A stretch of DNA of 64,000 bases from JABFRG01 sp046351415 (GCA_046351415.1 JAXLYO010000005.1:62001-126000), one strand, 5' to 3'. Positions 34,745 through 43,270 are shown, counted from the stretch's first letter. A program made the numbers and translations. The notes: generated from the sequence alone by a model not told the origin.

Positions 34745-36007
34745 CTACGCCGCCGTGATTTCGACGCGGAGAAGCTTCTTGCCGATGAAGAGGTAGTCGC
34801 CGTGCGAGAGCTCCCTCTCACCCGCGATGCGGATGAACGTACCGTTGCGCGAGTTGAGGTCGGTGAGCGTGATCTTCCCGTTGCCTTCTTCGATTTTGCA
34901 GTGCGAGGCGCTCATGTACTGGTCCGTGGGGAAATTGACGTCGCCACCTTCGCGGCCGATCTGGAGACCCGTCGCGCGAGCGCATACCGTCATGCCGATG
35001 GCCCCGCCTTGGAGGATCTGCGTCACGCGGAACGGCGTTTGGTGCTTCGGCGACGAATAGAAATAGGTGCCATCGGGTGCGGGGTTGTCCGTCGCAGCGG
35101 GCGTCGAGTCGAGGCGGAGCACTTGCTCGCCGACCATGAAGACTTCGCCGTAGTTCAGCTCGACGGAACCCCGGATGCGCAAGTACACACCGTTGAGGGA
35201 CCCCTCGTCTTTCACGACCAGCTTTTGGTCGCGATAGAAGAGGTCGGCGTGCTTCGGAGACACGAACGGGTCTTCCGGGAACACGAGCTGGCCCGTACGA
35301 CCGACGAGGTGGTGCTCGGAATTCAACTGGTAGCTGAGGCCGTCTTCACCTTCGCCGCGAATCAAAATGAGCTTCGCGCGACCCGGAGCCTGGAGCTGAC
35401 CGAAGAACTGGGTACGAGCAGCCACGATCTCGAGGGGGATCGCAGCCCCGCAACGACCGCAAAACTTGTGGCCCATCGGCACAGCCGTCGAACAAGATTT
35501 GCAGACGTAATTCTTCGCTTGTTCCATGAGTTCCTCCAACGAGATACGCGCCGCCGACGAGCGGCGATTCGAACTTGCTTCTTCCGGTGCATGTGGTGAT
35601 TGCGCCCGCAGACGCGGATAAGGAGACACGCTGACGCGTGGTTTGAGATTGTCGCGCAGGACGGCGCCGAGCGAAGGCGCCGACGAGGTCGAGACGACGG
35701 CTTCGATCTCGCGCGTGTTTCGACGCGCTTCGACAGCGCTGATGGGCTGTGGTCCCGGCACGCGTACGCTGAGCGGAGCGGCGCGCACGGATGCCGGCTC
35801 GTCGTCTTTCGAAACCGGAGATGCGGCCTGGAACATCGAAGCGGACTCGGTCGTCGTGAACGGCGCACGCGCCGCACCGAACCCACCGACGAGAGGAAAT
35901 GCAGGCGCTTCGAGCCCGAGCGGCGCGCCACATTCGGGACAAGCGCGCGCTCCCAGCGCGATGCAGGTTTCGCAACGACCGCAGACGATTCCGATCTCGA
36001 AATCCAT
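34745..36007 (-). CDS. Zinc-ribbon protein with two FHA domains
   Basis: 420 aa, cytoplasmic. An N-terminal zinc ribbon (CGRCETC, CPECG, about 9-27) is followed by a disordered Ser/Ala/Pro-rich linker to about 155. A second ribbon (VCKSCSTAVPMGHKFCGRCG, about 163-185) precedes FHA domain 1 (about 205-295: HHLVGRTGQLVFPEDPFVSP, KHADLFYRDQ, DEGSLNGVYLRI) and FHA domain 2 (about 320-415: LQIGREGGDVNFPTDQYMSA, SHCKIEEGNGKITLTDLNSR, NGTFIRI). Both keep the Arg-Ser-His-Asn phosphothreonine-binding pattern. It probably reads out Ser/Thr kinases such as the one at 12284. Alternatively it is a scaffold. Confidence 0.9.
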   Translation of the reverse strand: MDFEIGIVCGRCETCIALGARACPECGAPLGLEAPAFPLVGGFGAARAPFTTTESASMFQAASPVSKDDEPASVRAAPLSVRVPGPQPISAVEARRNTREIEAVVSTSSAPSLGAVLRDNLKPRVSVSPYPRLRAQSPHAPEEASSNRRSSAARISLEELMEQAKNYVCKSCSTAVPMGHKFCGRCGAAIPLEIVAARTQFFGQLQAPGRAKLILIRGEGEDGLSYQLNSEHHLVGRTGQLVFPEDPFVSPKHADLFYRDQKLVVKDEGSLNGVYLRIRGSVELNYGEVFMVGEQVLRLDSTPAATDNPAPDGTYFYSSPKHQTPFRVTQILQGGAIGMTVCARATGLQIGREGGDVNFPTDQYMSASHCKIEEGNGKITLTDLNSRNGTFIRIAGERELSHGDYLFIGKKLLRVEITAA

Positions 36008-36135
36008 CCAGAATTCAAAAGCCTATCAGAACCGGATGTGGGTTTGTTTCCATTTCCAAGGGAACCTCTCCGGGGTCTTGCCTCTGCCGTAGCACACCCG
36101 CTTTAGGAGGCTTTAGGAGGCTATGGGAGAGAGCG

Positions 36136-36741
36136 TCACGGGATGGGGGTCCCGGGGCCCGTATGCCCGGGCAAATCCGAACCCGGTCCTGCGACGAGTT
36201 TCCACACGATGACCTTGCAGGTCGCAAGGTCGACGGCGCCGTAGTCCCGAGAATCGTAGTGATCATGACGCTGGTCGCTGACGAGAAACAACTTGCTCGG
36301 CTGAATGACCGCGGAAATGTCTGGTTTTGGCCGAACCGCGTCGCGCCAGAAGTTCCGCTGGGAATCGCCTTCGCCAAACTCGGAGGCACACGCGAGTGGC
36401 CTTGGTGCAATACAGCTCTCGCGGGGAGTCCAACGTTTGCCGTCGACCACCACGAGCTCGCTTTCGATGCTGAGCTTCGATCCAGGATACCCATACGCGC
36501 GGGCGACGACATACGTGCCCTTCTCCGTTGGATGCTCACAGCGGACGAGGCGTTCACCTTCTACCGTGCCTTTGCGTGAAACGAGCACCACGTCTCCCGG
36601 CCAAAGCGTGGGCTGCACGGAAGCCGCTTGTGCGTTCCCCTTCGGTACGATCCACACGTCGAAGACGGCGAGGTAGAGCCCCACGCAGACCGCGATCACG
36701 ATGACGAGACACCAAAGAACGACGCGAAGGAACTTCTTCAA
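36136..36741 (-). CDS. Signal peptidase I-like protein lacking the catalytic lysine
   Basis: 201 aa. One N-terminal membrane helix (FLRVVLWCLVIVIAVCVGLY) is followed by SPase I boxes: AASVQPTLWPGDVVLVSRKG (box B, with the Ser nucleophile in SVQPT in place of SMEPT), YVVARAYGYPGSKL (box D) and LVSDQRHDHYDSRDYGAV (box E, GDNRxxSxDSR type). Box D normally reads K-R-x-x-G-x-P-G-D with a catalytic Lys; here the K-R pair is A-R, so the general base is missing. A 40-residue insert with two Cys lies between boxes D and E. It may be inactive or regulatory. The gene overlaps the histidine kinase stop by ATGA and is the last gene of a four-gene unit. Confidence 0.8.
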   Translation of the reverse strand: MKKFLRVVLWCLVIVIAVCVGLYLAVFDVWIVPKGNAQAASVQPTLWPGDVVLVSRKGTVEGERLVRCEHPTEKGTYVVARAYGYPGSKLSIESELVVVDGKRWTPRESCIAPRPLACASEFGEGDSQRNFWRDAVRPKPDISAVIQPSKLFLVSDQRHDHYDSRDYGAVDLATCKVIVWKLVAGPGSDLPGHTGPGTPIP

Positions 36742-38051
36742 CCTGCCTCCGACTTCTTTGCTCCGAGTGAAAACCCAACGCGCGCACCTACCACACGACC
36801 TCCCTCGACGACGTTTTCCGCGAACGCCTTGCCCCCGTGCGCCTCGGCGATGCGAAGAACGAGCGCCAAGCCGAGCCCCGTGCTCTGCGAGGCGGCCTGT
36901 GGCGTACGTGCGACGCTTCCGCGCACGAACGGCTGGAACGCCTTGTCGAGGATGTCACTCGGAAAGCCTTGCCCCGCATCGCGTACACTGATGGTCGGCA
37001 CGCCATCCGATGTTTGGACGGTGAGCACGATGGGAGCATTCGGGTCGTGCCCGTGCACGCGAGCGTTGGAAAGCAAGTTGGCGACCGCCCGCCAAACGAG
37101 CGCTGAATCCGCTTTGACGGGAACAGCGCCGTCGACGACGAGCTCGATGATGGGCGGCACGGGTTCTTCCGTGAGTCGCTTGCGGAGCATGGCTCCGAGG
37201 TCGAAGGATTCGATAGTCAGGTCGGCGAGGCCGCTGCGTGCGGACGCCATCAGGTCCGACAAGATCGTATTCAGCGTCGTGAGTTCGCGATCGACCGTGG
37301 CGAGCGCGGCGCTGTCCTCCTTTTCGCGGGCAATTTCGAGTGCGACGTGGGCGCGCCCGATCGGAGAACGAAGCTCGTGACTGATCGCCGCGAGCAACGT
37401 GCGTTGATCACGCACGACCTGTTCGATGCGGCTCGCCATGGCGTCGAACGACGCGGCTACGGCGCCCACCTCTTCCGGGTCGCTCGGTCCCGTGCCTGCA
37501 CGTGATGCGAGGTCCCCATCACCGAAACGCGTGGCAGCTTGTGCGACGCGCTCCAAAGGTGCCGCGAACCGCGCAGCGATGCCGCGCGCCGCAAATGCGA
37601 GGACGACGACGGCGCAGCCCAGCCCGACGATCGGCGGCCACGGAACGGGAGCGCGGTCTTCGCGCAGTTCGACGAACGCCACGAGGACGTCGTTCTTCTC
37701 GATGGGGATGTACGCATTCCCATTGTGGAAGGCGACACCGTCTCTGCGACGACCGAAGCGCATGTCGGGTGGGAGCTTCGAGACATCGCGATGAAGGACC
37801 ACGTCGAGTCCCGTTGCTTCTCGCACGCGCCTGATGTGCATGTCGCTGGCGGCCGGGTCGTCCCACGATGCTTCGAGCTTCGTGCGAAGCGTTCGCGCAG
37901 TACGACGAAGTGGCGGGCCCGATTCGTCCGGACGAAACATGGGGGCGATGACCACCGTGACGACGACCGCGAGCACGATCGCGAGCACAAACGTCAAAAA
38001 GAGCCGAACCTGGAGGCGGCTTCCTTTGCGGGCGACTCTCTCGCCGCTCAT
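36738..38051 (-). CDS. Membrane sensor histidine kinase
   Basis: 437 aa. Two membrane segments (about 16-38: LFLTFVLAIVLAVVVTVV; about 140-160: PPIVGLGCAVVVLAFAARGI) flank a sensor of about 100 residues outside. A HAMP domain (about 161-215) is followed by HisKA with phospho-accepting His in LLAAISHELRSPIGRAHV (near 228). The ATPase domain carries LLSNARVHG (N box), ISVRDAGQGFP (G1) and STGLGLALVLRIAEAHGG (G2). It is coupled by ATGA both to the response regulator upstream and to the signal-peptidase-like gene downstream. The stimulus is unknown. Confidence 0.92.
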   Translation of the reverse strand: MSGERVARKGSRLQVRLFLTFVLAIVLAVVVTVVIAPMFRPDESGPPLRRTARTLRTKLEASWDDPAASDMHIRRVREATGLDVVLHRDVSKLPPDMRFGRRRDGVAFHNGNAYIPIEKNDVLVAFVELREDRAPVPWPPIVGLGCAVVVLAFAARGIAARFAAPLERVAQAATRFGDGDLASRAGTGPSDPEEVGAVAASFDAMASRIEQVVRDQRTLLAAISHELRSPIGRAHVALEIAREKEDSAALATVDRELTTLNTILSDLMASARSGLADLTIESFDLGAMLRKRLTEEPVPPIIELVVDGAVPVKADSALVWRAVANLLSNARVHGHDPNAPIVLTVQTSDGVPTISVRDAGQGFPSDILDKAFQPFVRGSVARTPQAASQSTGLGLALVLRIAEAHGGKAFAENVVEGGRVVGARVGFSLGAKKSEAG

Positions 38052-38746
38052 GATGGCCTCAAGAATACGTACCCCACACCGCGCACGGTACGAATCCAGG
38101 TGGGCTTCGCGGGGTCGTCTTCCAGCTTTTGCCGCAAGCGACTCACGTGCACGTCGAGAGAGCGATCGACGCTGGGGTCGTACCCGTCTTCCCCCTTCGA
38201 GGTCGAGACAGCGGATGCGAGCTCTTCGCGCGACACGGGTCTTCCGACGCGCTCGGCGAGTGCGAGGAGCACGCGGAACTCGTACGAGGTCAAGGCGAGC
38301 GGCTCGTTCTTGAACGTCGCTGTCAGACTTCTCGCATCGAGCGAGAGCGGACCGAACACGAGCTTCTCTTCCACTTCCTGGGCGGGCTTACCGCGACGGC
38401 GAGCGATTGCGCGAATGCGCGCGAGGAGTTCTCTTGGATTGAAAGGTTTGGGAACGTAGTCATCGGCGCCGATTTCCAGGCCCGTGACGCGATCATCGTC
38501 CGAACCACGCGCGGTCAGCATGATCACGGGGACGTCGCTCGTCTCGCGAATCTTGCGGCAGATGGCGAACCCGTCATCCCCCGGAAGCATGACATCGAGC
38601 AGCACGATGTCCCAACCACCCTGCCGCAGCGCGGTGAGCCCCCGCTCGCCGTCAGGTTCGTTCTGCAACGTCACGCGATGGCCCGTGAAGTACTCGCGGA
38701 GTAGGTCTCCGAGAGATGCGTCGTCGTCGATGAGAAGCACGCGCAT
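38048..38746 (-). CDS. OmpR/PhoB-type response regulator
   Basis: 232 aa. The receiver domain begins VLLIDDDASLGDLLREYF, with the phosphorylation site in WDIVLLDVMLPGDDG (Asp near 51), Thr in VIMLTARGSD and Lys in DYVPKPFNPRELL. The winged-helix DNA-binding domain (about 130-230) ends KPTWIRTVRGVGYVFLRP, the family mark. It is the cognate regulator of the histidine kinase whose ATG overlaps its stop. Only 6 bases separate it from the upstream TPR-type membrane protein gene, so all four genes are probably one transcript. Confidence 0.95.
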   Translation of the reverse strand: MRVLLIDDDASLGDLLREYFTGHRVTLQNEPDGERGLTALRQGGWDIVLLDVMLPGDDGFAICRKIRETSDVPVIMLTARGSDDDRVTGLEIGADDYVPKPFNPRELLARIRAIARRRGKPAQEVEEKLVFGPLSLDARSLTATFKNEPLALTSYEFRVLLALAERVGRPVSREELASAVSTSKGEDGYDPSVDRSLDVHVSRLRQKLEDDPAKPTWIRTVRGVGYVFLRPS

Positions 38747-38752
38747 GACGCT

Positions 38753-39736
38753 TCAGCGAACCGGCGTTCCGTTCATGACCGCATTGTTCGCGGCGAGCGC
38801 GCCGCGATAGAAATTGCGCGCACGGAGTACGAGCGGGCCGTCCGCGTGCGTATCGAGAAAGCGACGATAGGCCTGCACCGAAGCACCGTAGTCACCCGCG
38901 CGATAGAACGCGGCGCCAAGGGCGTAGTCTTTCGGATACGCGGGGTCGAGCTCGGCGAGCTGGAGGATCTTCTGGATGCGCCACTTTTCGGCCGAAAGCC
39001 GCTCTTCTTCGAGGACGCGCCCGCACTCGACGGTGCCGTTTGCACGTCGCTTGGCCTCCACGAAGACGCCTCGGAGCTGCTCGGAGGGATGAGGACTGCG
39101 AAGAAAGAGCCGGTAGAGCACACGCTTCTCGTCGAGCGTCAAACTGAACGTAGGGTCCGAGTCGAGACCAACGTCGAGGGCCCACATGCTCTTGTAGAGA
39201 ACACGAAGCTCAGCGTCGGTGAGGCGTACGTCGCGACCCACGACCCAGCTGGCGCTGCGCATGCGAGCGAGGAACGTGCCGGAAAGCGCCCGGAGCTCGA
39301 GCGATTCTTCCCCCGAAGCACGATACGCAGCGACTTCGCTCTTGAACCGTGCAAGCTGCACGGAGAAGAGCTTGTGCACGAGTTCGACCCCTTCACCCGA
39401 CACGACACGCGCTCGCGAAGCAAAGACGCGATCCTTCGCCTCGAGAAGCCTGCCCATGTCACGGGCTCCTTCTGCCTGGAGTTCATGAAATGCGCGAAGG
39501 TCGGAGCCTAGAGCGCGAACATCCCCGCTCAGACCGGCCTCGTCCACTTGCCGCTGTCGTGCGTCGTCTTCGGCCTCGAGCGCGAGAAGGGCACGCTCGT
39601 CGATGACCGGCAGGGGCACGTCATCGGGCACGGCTGCCCGAGGCAAGAGAAGGCCCGCGAGAAGCACGCACACGGCCACGGGGACGAGGGACAGCCCCGC
39701 ACCGCGGAAACGCGACTTGACGTTGTTTGCGCTCAT
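38753..39736 (-). CDS. Membrane-anchored helical (TPR-like) protein
   Basis: 327 aa. One N-terminal membrane helix (GLSLVPVAVCVLLAGLLLP, about 14-33) anchors a periplasmic or outside body. It is almost all helical: ALLALEAEDDARQRQVDEAG, LRALSGTFLARMRSA, LTDAELRVLYKSMWALDVGL, and ends in a TPR-like unit (ALGAAFYRAGDYGASVQAYR and RFLDTHADGPLVL). No enzyme motif is seen. Its place directly upstream of a response regulator and sensor kinase suggests a role in, or target of, that system. This is inference only. Confidence 0.65.
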   Translation of the reverse strand: MSANNVKSRFRGAGLSLVPVAVCVLLAGLLLPRAAVPDDVPLPVIDERALLALEAEDDARQRQVDEAGLSGDVRALGSDLRAFHELQAEGARDMGRLLEAKDRVFASRARVVSGEGVELVHKLFSVQLARFKSEVAAYRASGEESLELRALSGTFLARMRSASWVVGRDVRLTDAELRVLYKSMWALDVGLDSDPTFSLTLDEKRVLYRLFLRSPHPSEQLRGVFVEAKRRANGTVECGRVLEEERLSAEKWRIQKILQLAELDPAYPKDYALGAAFYRAGDYGASVQAYRRFLDTHADGPLVLRARNFYRGALAANNAVMNGTPVR

Positions 39737-39770
39737 GGAACCGAGCTAGTATACAGTCCCAAGGCATACC

Positions 39771-40100
39771 GTGATCGACCAACGCCGTCACAATCGTCAG
39801 GGCATCAGCGAAACCGTCACTTTTCGCGACACCAACGGAAACGCCTACGAAGGCCGCGCGAAGGACATTTCACTCGGCGGGATGTTCATCGAAACGAAGG
39901 ACACGCTACCCTTTGGCGCCCCACTCGAAGTACGTCTCACCATCACGGGGACGACTCCGCCCGAGGTGCTCGTACTTCCGGCAGTATCACGATGGTCGAG
40001 CCCGGTAGGCATGGGCATCCAATTCGGCCTCTACGGCGCGAAAGAGACCCACCTTCTCACCGAGCTCACGCGCAAGCCAGAGAGCCTTCCTCCGCGCTGA
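39771..40100 (+). CDS. PilZ-domain protein
   Basis: 109 aa with a GTG start at 39771 after AAGGCA. The protein is a single PilZ domain: RRHNRQGISETVTFR gives the R-x-x-x-R c-di-GMP motif at the N-terminus, then AKDISLGGMFIETKD gives D/N-x-S-x-G-G. A beta-barrel pattern follows (EVRLTITGTTPPEVLVLPA, GMGIQFGLYG). It probably binds c-di-GMP made by proteins like the one at 6612 and acts on motility or envelope functions. Monocistronic; it lies between two leftward units. Confidence 0.85.
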   Translation: MIDQRRHNRQGISETVTFRDTNGNAYEGRAKDISLGGMFIETKDTLPFGAPLEVRLTITGTTPPEVLVLPAVSRWSSPVGMGIQFGLYGAKETHLLTELTRKPESLPPR

Positions 40101-40143
40101 CCACGCGCTCCTGCGCGTTCACGTACGCGACGCCAGTGTGAGC

Positions 40144-41307
40144 TCAGCGGTCGGCTTGAACCGACAGCGTCATGGGGCCACCCGAATTGAAGTGCGTGCC
40201 GTAGACGGCCACGGACGCGCATTCTTGTGCCTTCGGCGGCAGCGGCGGATTGAAACGTGCAAGTTGCACCTTTCCGTCGTCAGAGACCTGAAGTTGGAGC
40301 GTCGTCGAGATCGACAAGTGCGCCGCAGGCGAGGACTCGGGGAAGCCGTGGTCCAGCATGCATCGCCTGACCGCTGCTTCGAGACGAACCTTCGGGTCGA
40401 CCGGAACCTCCGCCACGCTCGGGGCAAGACGCGGCGCCGGGAACGATGGCGCTACCGGCGACGAATTGCGAGGCGCTTCCTTTGCGGAGCCTGCAGGCGC
40501 CGCCGGCAATACCGCTGCGACCACCTCGTCGAACGACTCTGCAGGGCGAACGTTGAGGCGATCGATGACGATCGCATTCGTGTCTTCGGCGTCGAGCTCC
40601 ACGTGCGCGGGTGCGGAGACGAACTCGCGGCCAACCGCAATGGAACCTCGCGTGAGGTCGACCGTGACCTTGCGACCGGCACGAGCCACACGAAGATGCG
40701 TACCGCGAACCGAAACACGCGCACGACCGAGTTCGACCGAAAAGCGCTCTTGACCGCCTCCCGGAACGACATCGGCCTCTACCGCTCCGTCTTCGAGTGA
40801 GAGCGCGATCGAGCCACCTTCGCGAAGGACACGGCCACGCGTCCCTGCACCGTCGAGCATGAACTTCGCCGTTTGGGGGCTATCGAACACGGCCCTACGT
40901 CCGCGAAGCTCGAAGGCGTCACCCGGCTTCAGCGAAGCACCAACGGAAGCCGTTTGCCCGCCGATGAGGAGCTCGCCTTGCACGCGCGAGAGCACCGAGG
41001 ATACCTCGCTGGCGGCCGCGACCTTCGTGAGCTCTGCGGGCCGGCGCGCCACATCGTCGCTCCGCAGGAAAAAGAGAACTCCCGCGGCTACGGCCAGCGC
41101 ACTCGCACCGAGAACGAACCCCGAGCGGAGCTTCCGCACGTTGCCGCCGTTGCTCTTGGCTTCGAGCGCTTCCTGTGCCTCGAGCTTCGCGAAAAGCTCT
41201 TCGTCCATGCGCTCCCAATCGAGCTTGCTCGGCACGAGGTCGCGCTTCGCAGCTTCGGTAGCCTGTATGAGCGCCGGCGTTCGATCGTCTCGTTCGCTGT
41301 CGCTCAT
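40144..41307 (-). CDS. FecR-domain membrane protein coupled to an ECF sigma factor
   Basis: 387 aa. A cytoplasmic N-terminal helical part (LDWERMDEELFAKLEAQEAL) leads to one membrane helix (about 63-82: FVLGASALAVAAGVLFFL). The FecR domain follows (about 110-250: VQGELLIGGQTASVGASLKP, GDAFELRGRRAVFDSP, GGSIALSLEDGAVEADVVP, LGRARVSVRGTHLRV). An Ala/Pro linker precedes a small C-terminal beta domain (LQLQVSDDGKVQLARFNPP) like those in AgmX/TonB-type endings. Family knowledge: FecR passes an outer signal to an inner ECF sigma factor. Its ATG overlaps the sigma gene stop. Confidence 0.85.
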   Translation of the reverse strand: MSDSERDDRTPALIQATEAAKRDLVPSKLDWERMDEELFAKLEAQEALEAKSNGGNVRKLRSGFVLGASALAVAAGVLFFLRSDDVARRPAELTKVAAASEVSSVLSRVQGELLIGGQTASVGASLKPGDAFELRGRRAVFDSPQTAKFMLDGAGTRGRVLREGGSIALSLEDGAVEADVVPGGGQERFSVELGRARVSVRGTHLRVARAGRKVTVDLTRGSIAVGREFVSAPAHVELDAEDTNAIVIDRLNVRPAESFDEVVAAVLPAAPAGSAKEAPRNSSPVAPSFPAPRLAPSVAEVPVDPKVRLEAAVRRCMLDHGFPESSPAAHLSISTTLQLQVSDDGKVQLARFNPPLPPKAQECASVAVYGTHFNSGGPMTLSVQADR

Positions 41308-41975
41308 GACCCCACAACCTTTCCCGGTGCGCTGCTGCTGGAGAGCGCCTCCCGCACCGACGCGAGGGCGGGTTCTTCGCTGAGCATCACTTCGAGCTCT
41401 CTACGAGCATAGAACAATCGGGTCCGGACCGTAAGTACCGGCGCGCCGACGATTTGCGCAATCTCCGCAGGCGTCACGCCTTCGAGGTCGTGCAGCACGA
41501 ACACGTCGCGCTTCTTCTCGCCGAGGCGATCGAGAATGCGGCGGAAGGCGCGCAACCGTTCGGAGGTTTCGGCGTCGTCATCAGGTAAGGCCGAATCCGC
41601 GGCCGGCTCATGCTTCGGTTCTTCCGCATAGCTTGGGCGGCTGCGGAGTGCGCGACGGTGCATGAGCACCACGTTCACCGTCACGCGATGAAGCCAAGTC
41701 GAGAACTTCGCTTGGCCGCGGAAGTCCTTGAGGCTCTTGTGCACCTGAATGAAAACTTCCTGGATCGCGTCTTCGAGCTCGGCATTCGACAGGCCGAGAC
41801 GGAATACGAGACGGGCAACCGACGCGCGATGGCGCGTGTAGAGCTCGCGAAACGCAACTCGCTCGCCTGCTACTGCACGCGCGACCAGTTGATCGTCGAC
41901 CGACGGCTCGGGCTTTTCGGCAGGTGCGATGAAGTCCGACATGAGGGCGGGAAAAGCCAGGGCGAGCGTGGTCAC
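41304..41975 (-). CDS. RNA polymerase sigma factor, ECF type
   Basis: 223 aa. Region 2 is ERVAFRELYTRHRASVARLV, ELEDAIQEVFIQVHKSLKDF and AKFSTWLHRVTVNVVLMHRR; region 4 is LGEKKRDVFVLHDLEGVTPA, EIAQIVGAPVLTVRTRLFYA and RRELEVML. A linker of about 30 residues is acidic (EEPKHEPAADSALPDDDAE). An alternative ATG at residue 12 (MSDFIAPAEK) would remove a hydrophobic start. It is coupled by ATGA to the FecR gene. It differs clearly from the other two sigma factors in the window, so it belongs to a separate ECF subgroup. Confidence 0.88.
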   Translation of the reverse strand: MTTLALAFPALMSDFIAPAEKPEPSVDDQLVARAVAGERVAFRELYTRHRASVARLVFRLGLSNAELEDAIQEVFIQVHKSLKDFRGQAKFSTWLHRVTVNVVLMHRRALRSRPSYAEEPKHEPAADSALPDDDAETSERLRAFRRILDRLGEKKRDVFVLHDLEGVTPAEIAQIVGAPVLTVRTRLFYARRELEVMLSEEPALASVREALSSSSAPGKVVGS

Positions 41976-42035
41976 TCACCATACGTTGCCTGAGTCGCTC
42001 GAGGCATTCAGCGGGGGCCGCCCGCGACCGAGAAT

Positions 42036-42128
42036 TTAGCGGATGCGCCGAACCGCCCGTCGCGCGAGCAAGTCTTGGAAATCCACGAACATAAGGCCCA
42101 TGACGAGAGCAATCGCAATCACCAGCAT
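42036..42128 (-). CDS. Possible 30-residue membrane peptide
   Basis: A short open frame, from the ATG at 42128 to a TAA at 42036, encodes 30 residues: a hydrophobic start (MLVIAIALVMGLMFVDFQDL) and a basic tail (LARRAVRRIR). The pattern fits a single-pass small membrane protein with positive-inside tail. It lies between the small basic protein gene (42223) and the sigma factor start (41975) on the same strand. There is no clear ribosome site (GAGGG directly precedes the ATG). The support is weak; it may be chance. Confidence 0.25.
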   Translation of the reverse strand: MLVIAIALVMGLMFVDFQDLLARRAVRRIR

Positions 42129-42222
42129 CCCTCGAAGATGGAGGGGCCGGCGGCTCGGGGCCAAGTTTTCGGGATCGAATCGAGGGCGCCTCCAGCGGAG
42201 AGCGCCGCTCGACGAACACCTC

Positions 42223-42552
42223 TCAGAAGAGGGCCTTCAGCTCCACGGCTTCGGCCTTCTTCGAAGCGAGGATCGCGTTGACCGCCTTCAAAATGCGGGT
42301 CTTCGTACGGCTGCTGAGGGTGCCGCCGTTCGCTGCGGTCGCGAGCGCGCGCTCGGTCACGGGACGGCCCGAGCGGGGCTTCGTGAATTCCTTCTTCTCG
42401 CCGCCTTCCTTCTTGCGGCCTTGCTTCTTCTCGAGCCGCGTCTTGCGATCTTCGAGCTTGAGGCCTTCGAGCTTGCGCGAAACCGCTCGGATTTTGCGCG
42501 GATCGATCTTCTTGTCGGCAATGAAGGTGGAAAACTTGGTCTTCTCGGTCAT
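42223..42552 (-). CDS. Small Lys-rich protein, possible nucleic-acid binder
   Basis: 109 aa from the ATG at 42552. Very basic: FIADKKIDPRKIRAVSRKLE and TRLEKKQGRKKEGGEKKEF, then TKPRSGRPVTERALATAANG. The C-terminal helix (TKTRILKAVNAILASKKAEA) is amphipathic. No membrane span, Cys or known domain. Composition suggests binding to nucleic acid or ribosomes. The gene is monocistronic and reads leftward from a 71-base gap after the Cys-rich lipoprotein. Confidence 0.6.
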   Translation of the reverse strand: MTEKTKFSTFIADKKIDPRKIRAVSRKLEGLKLEDRKTRLEKKQGRKKEGGEKKEFTKPRSGRPVTERALATAANGGTLSSRTKTRILKAVNAILASKKAEAVELKALF

Positions 42553-42623
42553 GGGACCGGCCTTCCTACTCCAAGGGCCCGGGCGGCGCAAGCTGGGCTT
42601 CTTAGCAGGGGCGGTGATACACC

Positions 42624-43223
42624 CTAGAGGTCGGGGTTCGCATCCGGTGCGGAACCATCGACGTTTGCCGCCCCGTCCTTGCCACCGGCATCCACGCCCT
42701 CACAGGGAACCTCCTCCAAGAACCACGTCGGTGTCCGAGAGACCGCCCCAAGCACGCGGCAGCGGGCGCGAACCGGGATTTCACCGGGGCCGCAATGGTA
42801 CGAGCAAAAGCCGCCGCTCTGCAGCCAACAGGGCGAGCACGAGTCGCCGAAAGAGGGAACCTCGGTCGGACAGGCCGGCGGCTGCGGGCCGAGGGTCGAA
42901 AAATGCCACAAGCCACGCCGACAAACTGCGAGCATTCCTCCGCAATTTGCGACGGGGCAGGTCGTTCCGTCCGGTGCCGAACACGGGCTTTGGTCTGGAA
43001 AGACACCGCCGTCGACGCTCGGACAGGAAGCGGCTCCTTGGTCGCCGCCATCGAGGGACGCGCCGGCATCGGACACCACCCCCGCTTCGGACGCGGAGAG
43101 GCCACACGCCACGGCCCCAAGCAGTACGCTCACGAGGGCGAGCGGCAGCCATCGCCCCCCGGAAGACCGAGATGGCCCGCACGGCGGAGCAGGTCGCGAT
43201 GACGGGAGAGTGCGAAGCGCCAT
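42624..43223 (-). CDS. Cys-rich lipoprotein
   Basis: 199 aa. A Pro/Ser/Arg-rich n-region leads to WLPLALVSVLLGAVACGLS (lipobox Cys near 40). Asp/Ala/Gly linkers surround about 14 Cys in modules such as CPSVDGGVFPDQSPCSAPDG, CPVANCGGMLAVC and CSPCWLQSGGFCSYHCGPGE. The tail is Asp/Gly/Ala-rich (VDAGGKDGAANVDGS). It was probably exported and disulfide-bonded, like other lipoproteins in this window. Its start faces the thiolase start across 47 bases. Confidence 0.65.
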   Translation of the reverse strand: MALRTLPSSRPAPPCGPSRSSGGRWLPLALVSVLLGAVACGLSASEAGVVSDAGASLDGGDQGAASCPSVDGGVFPDQSPCSAPDGTTCPVANCGGMLAVCRRGLWHFSTLGPQPPACPTEVPSFGDSCSPCWLQSGGFCSYHCGPGEIPVRARCRVLGAVSRTPTWFLEEVPCEGVDAGGKDGAANVDGSAPDANPDL

Positions 43224-43270
43224 GAGAAAAGTGCCAGACGAGAAGCCCTCCTTTCACTATAACCCACCGC

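Noticed and set aside
36100..36121. Tandem CTTTAGGAGG repeat
   Set aside because: Only two short copies in a small intergenic gap; too little to interpret.
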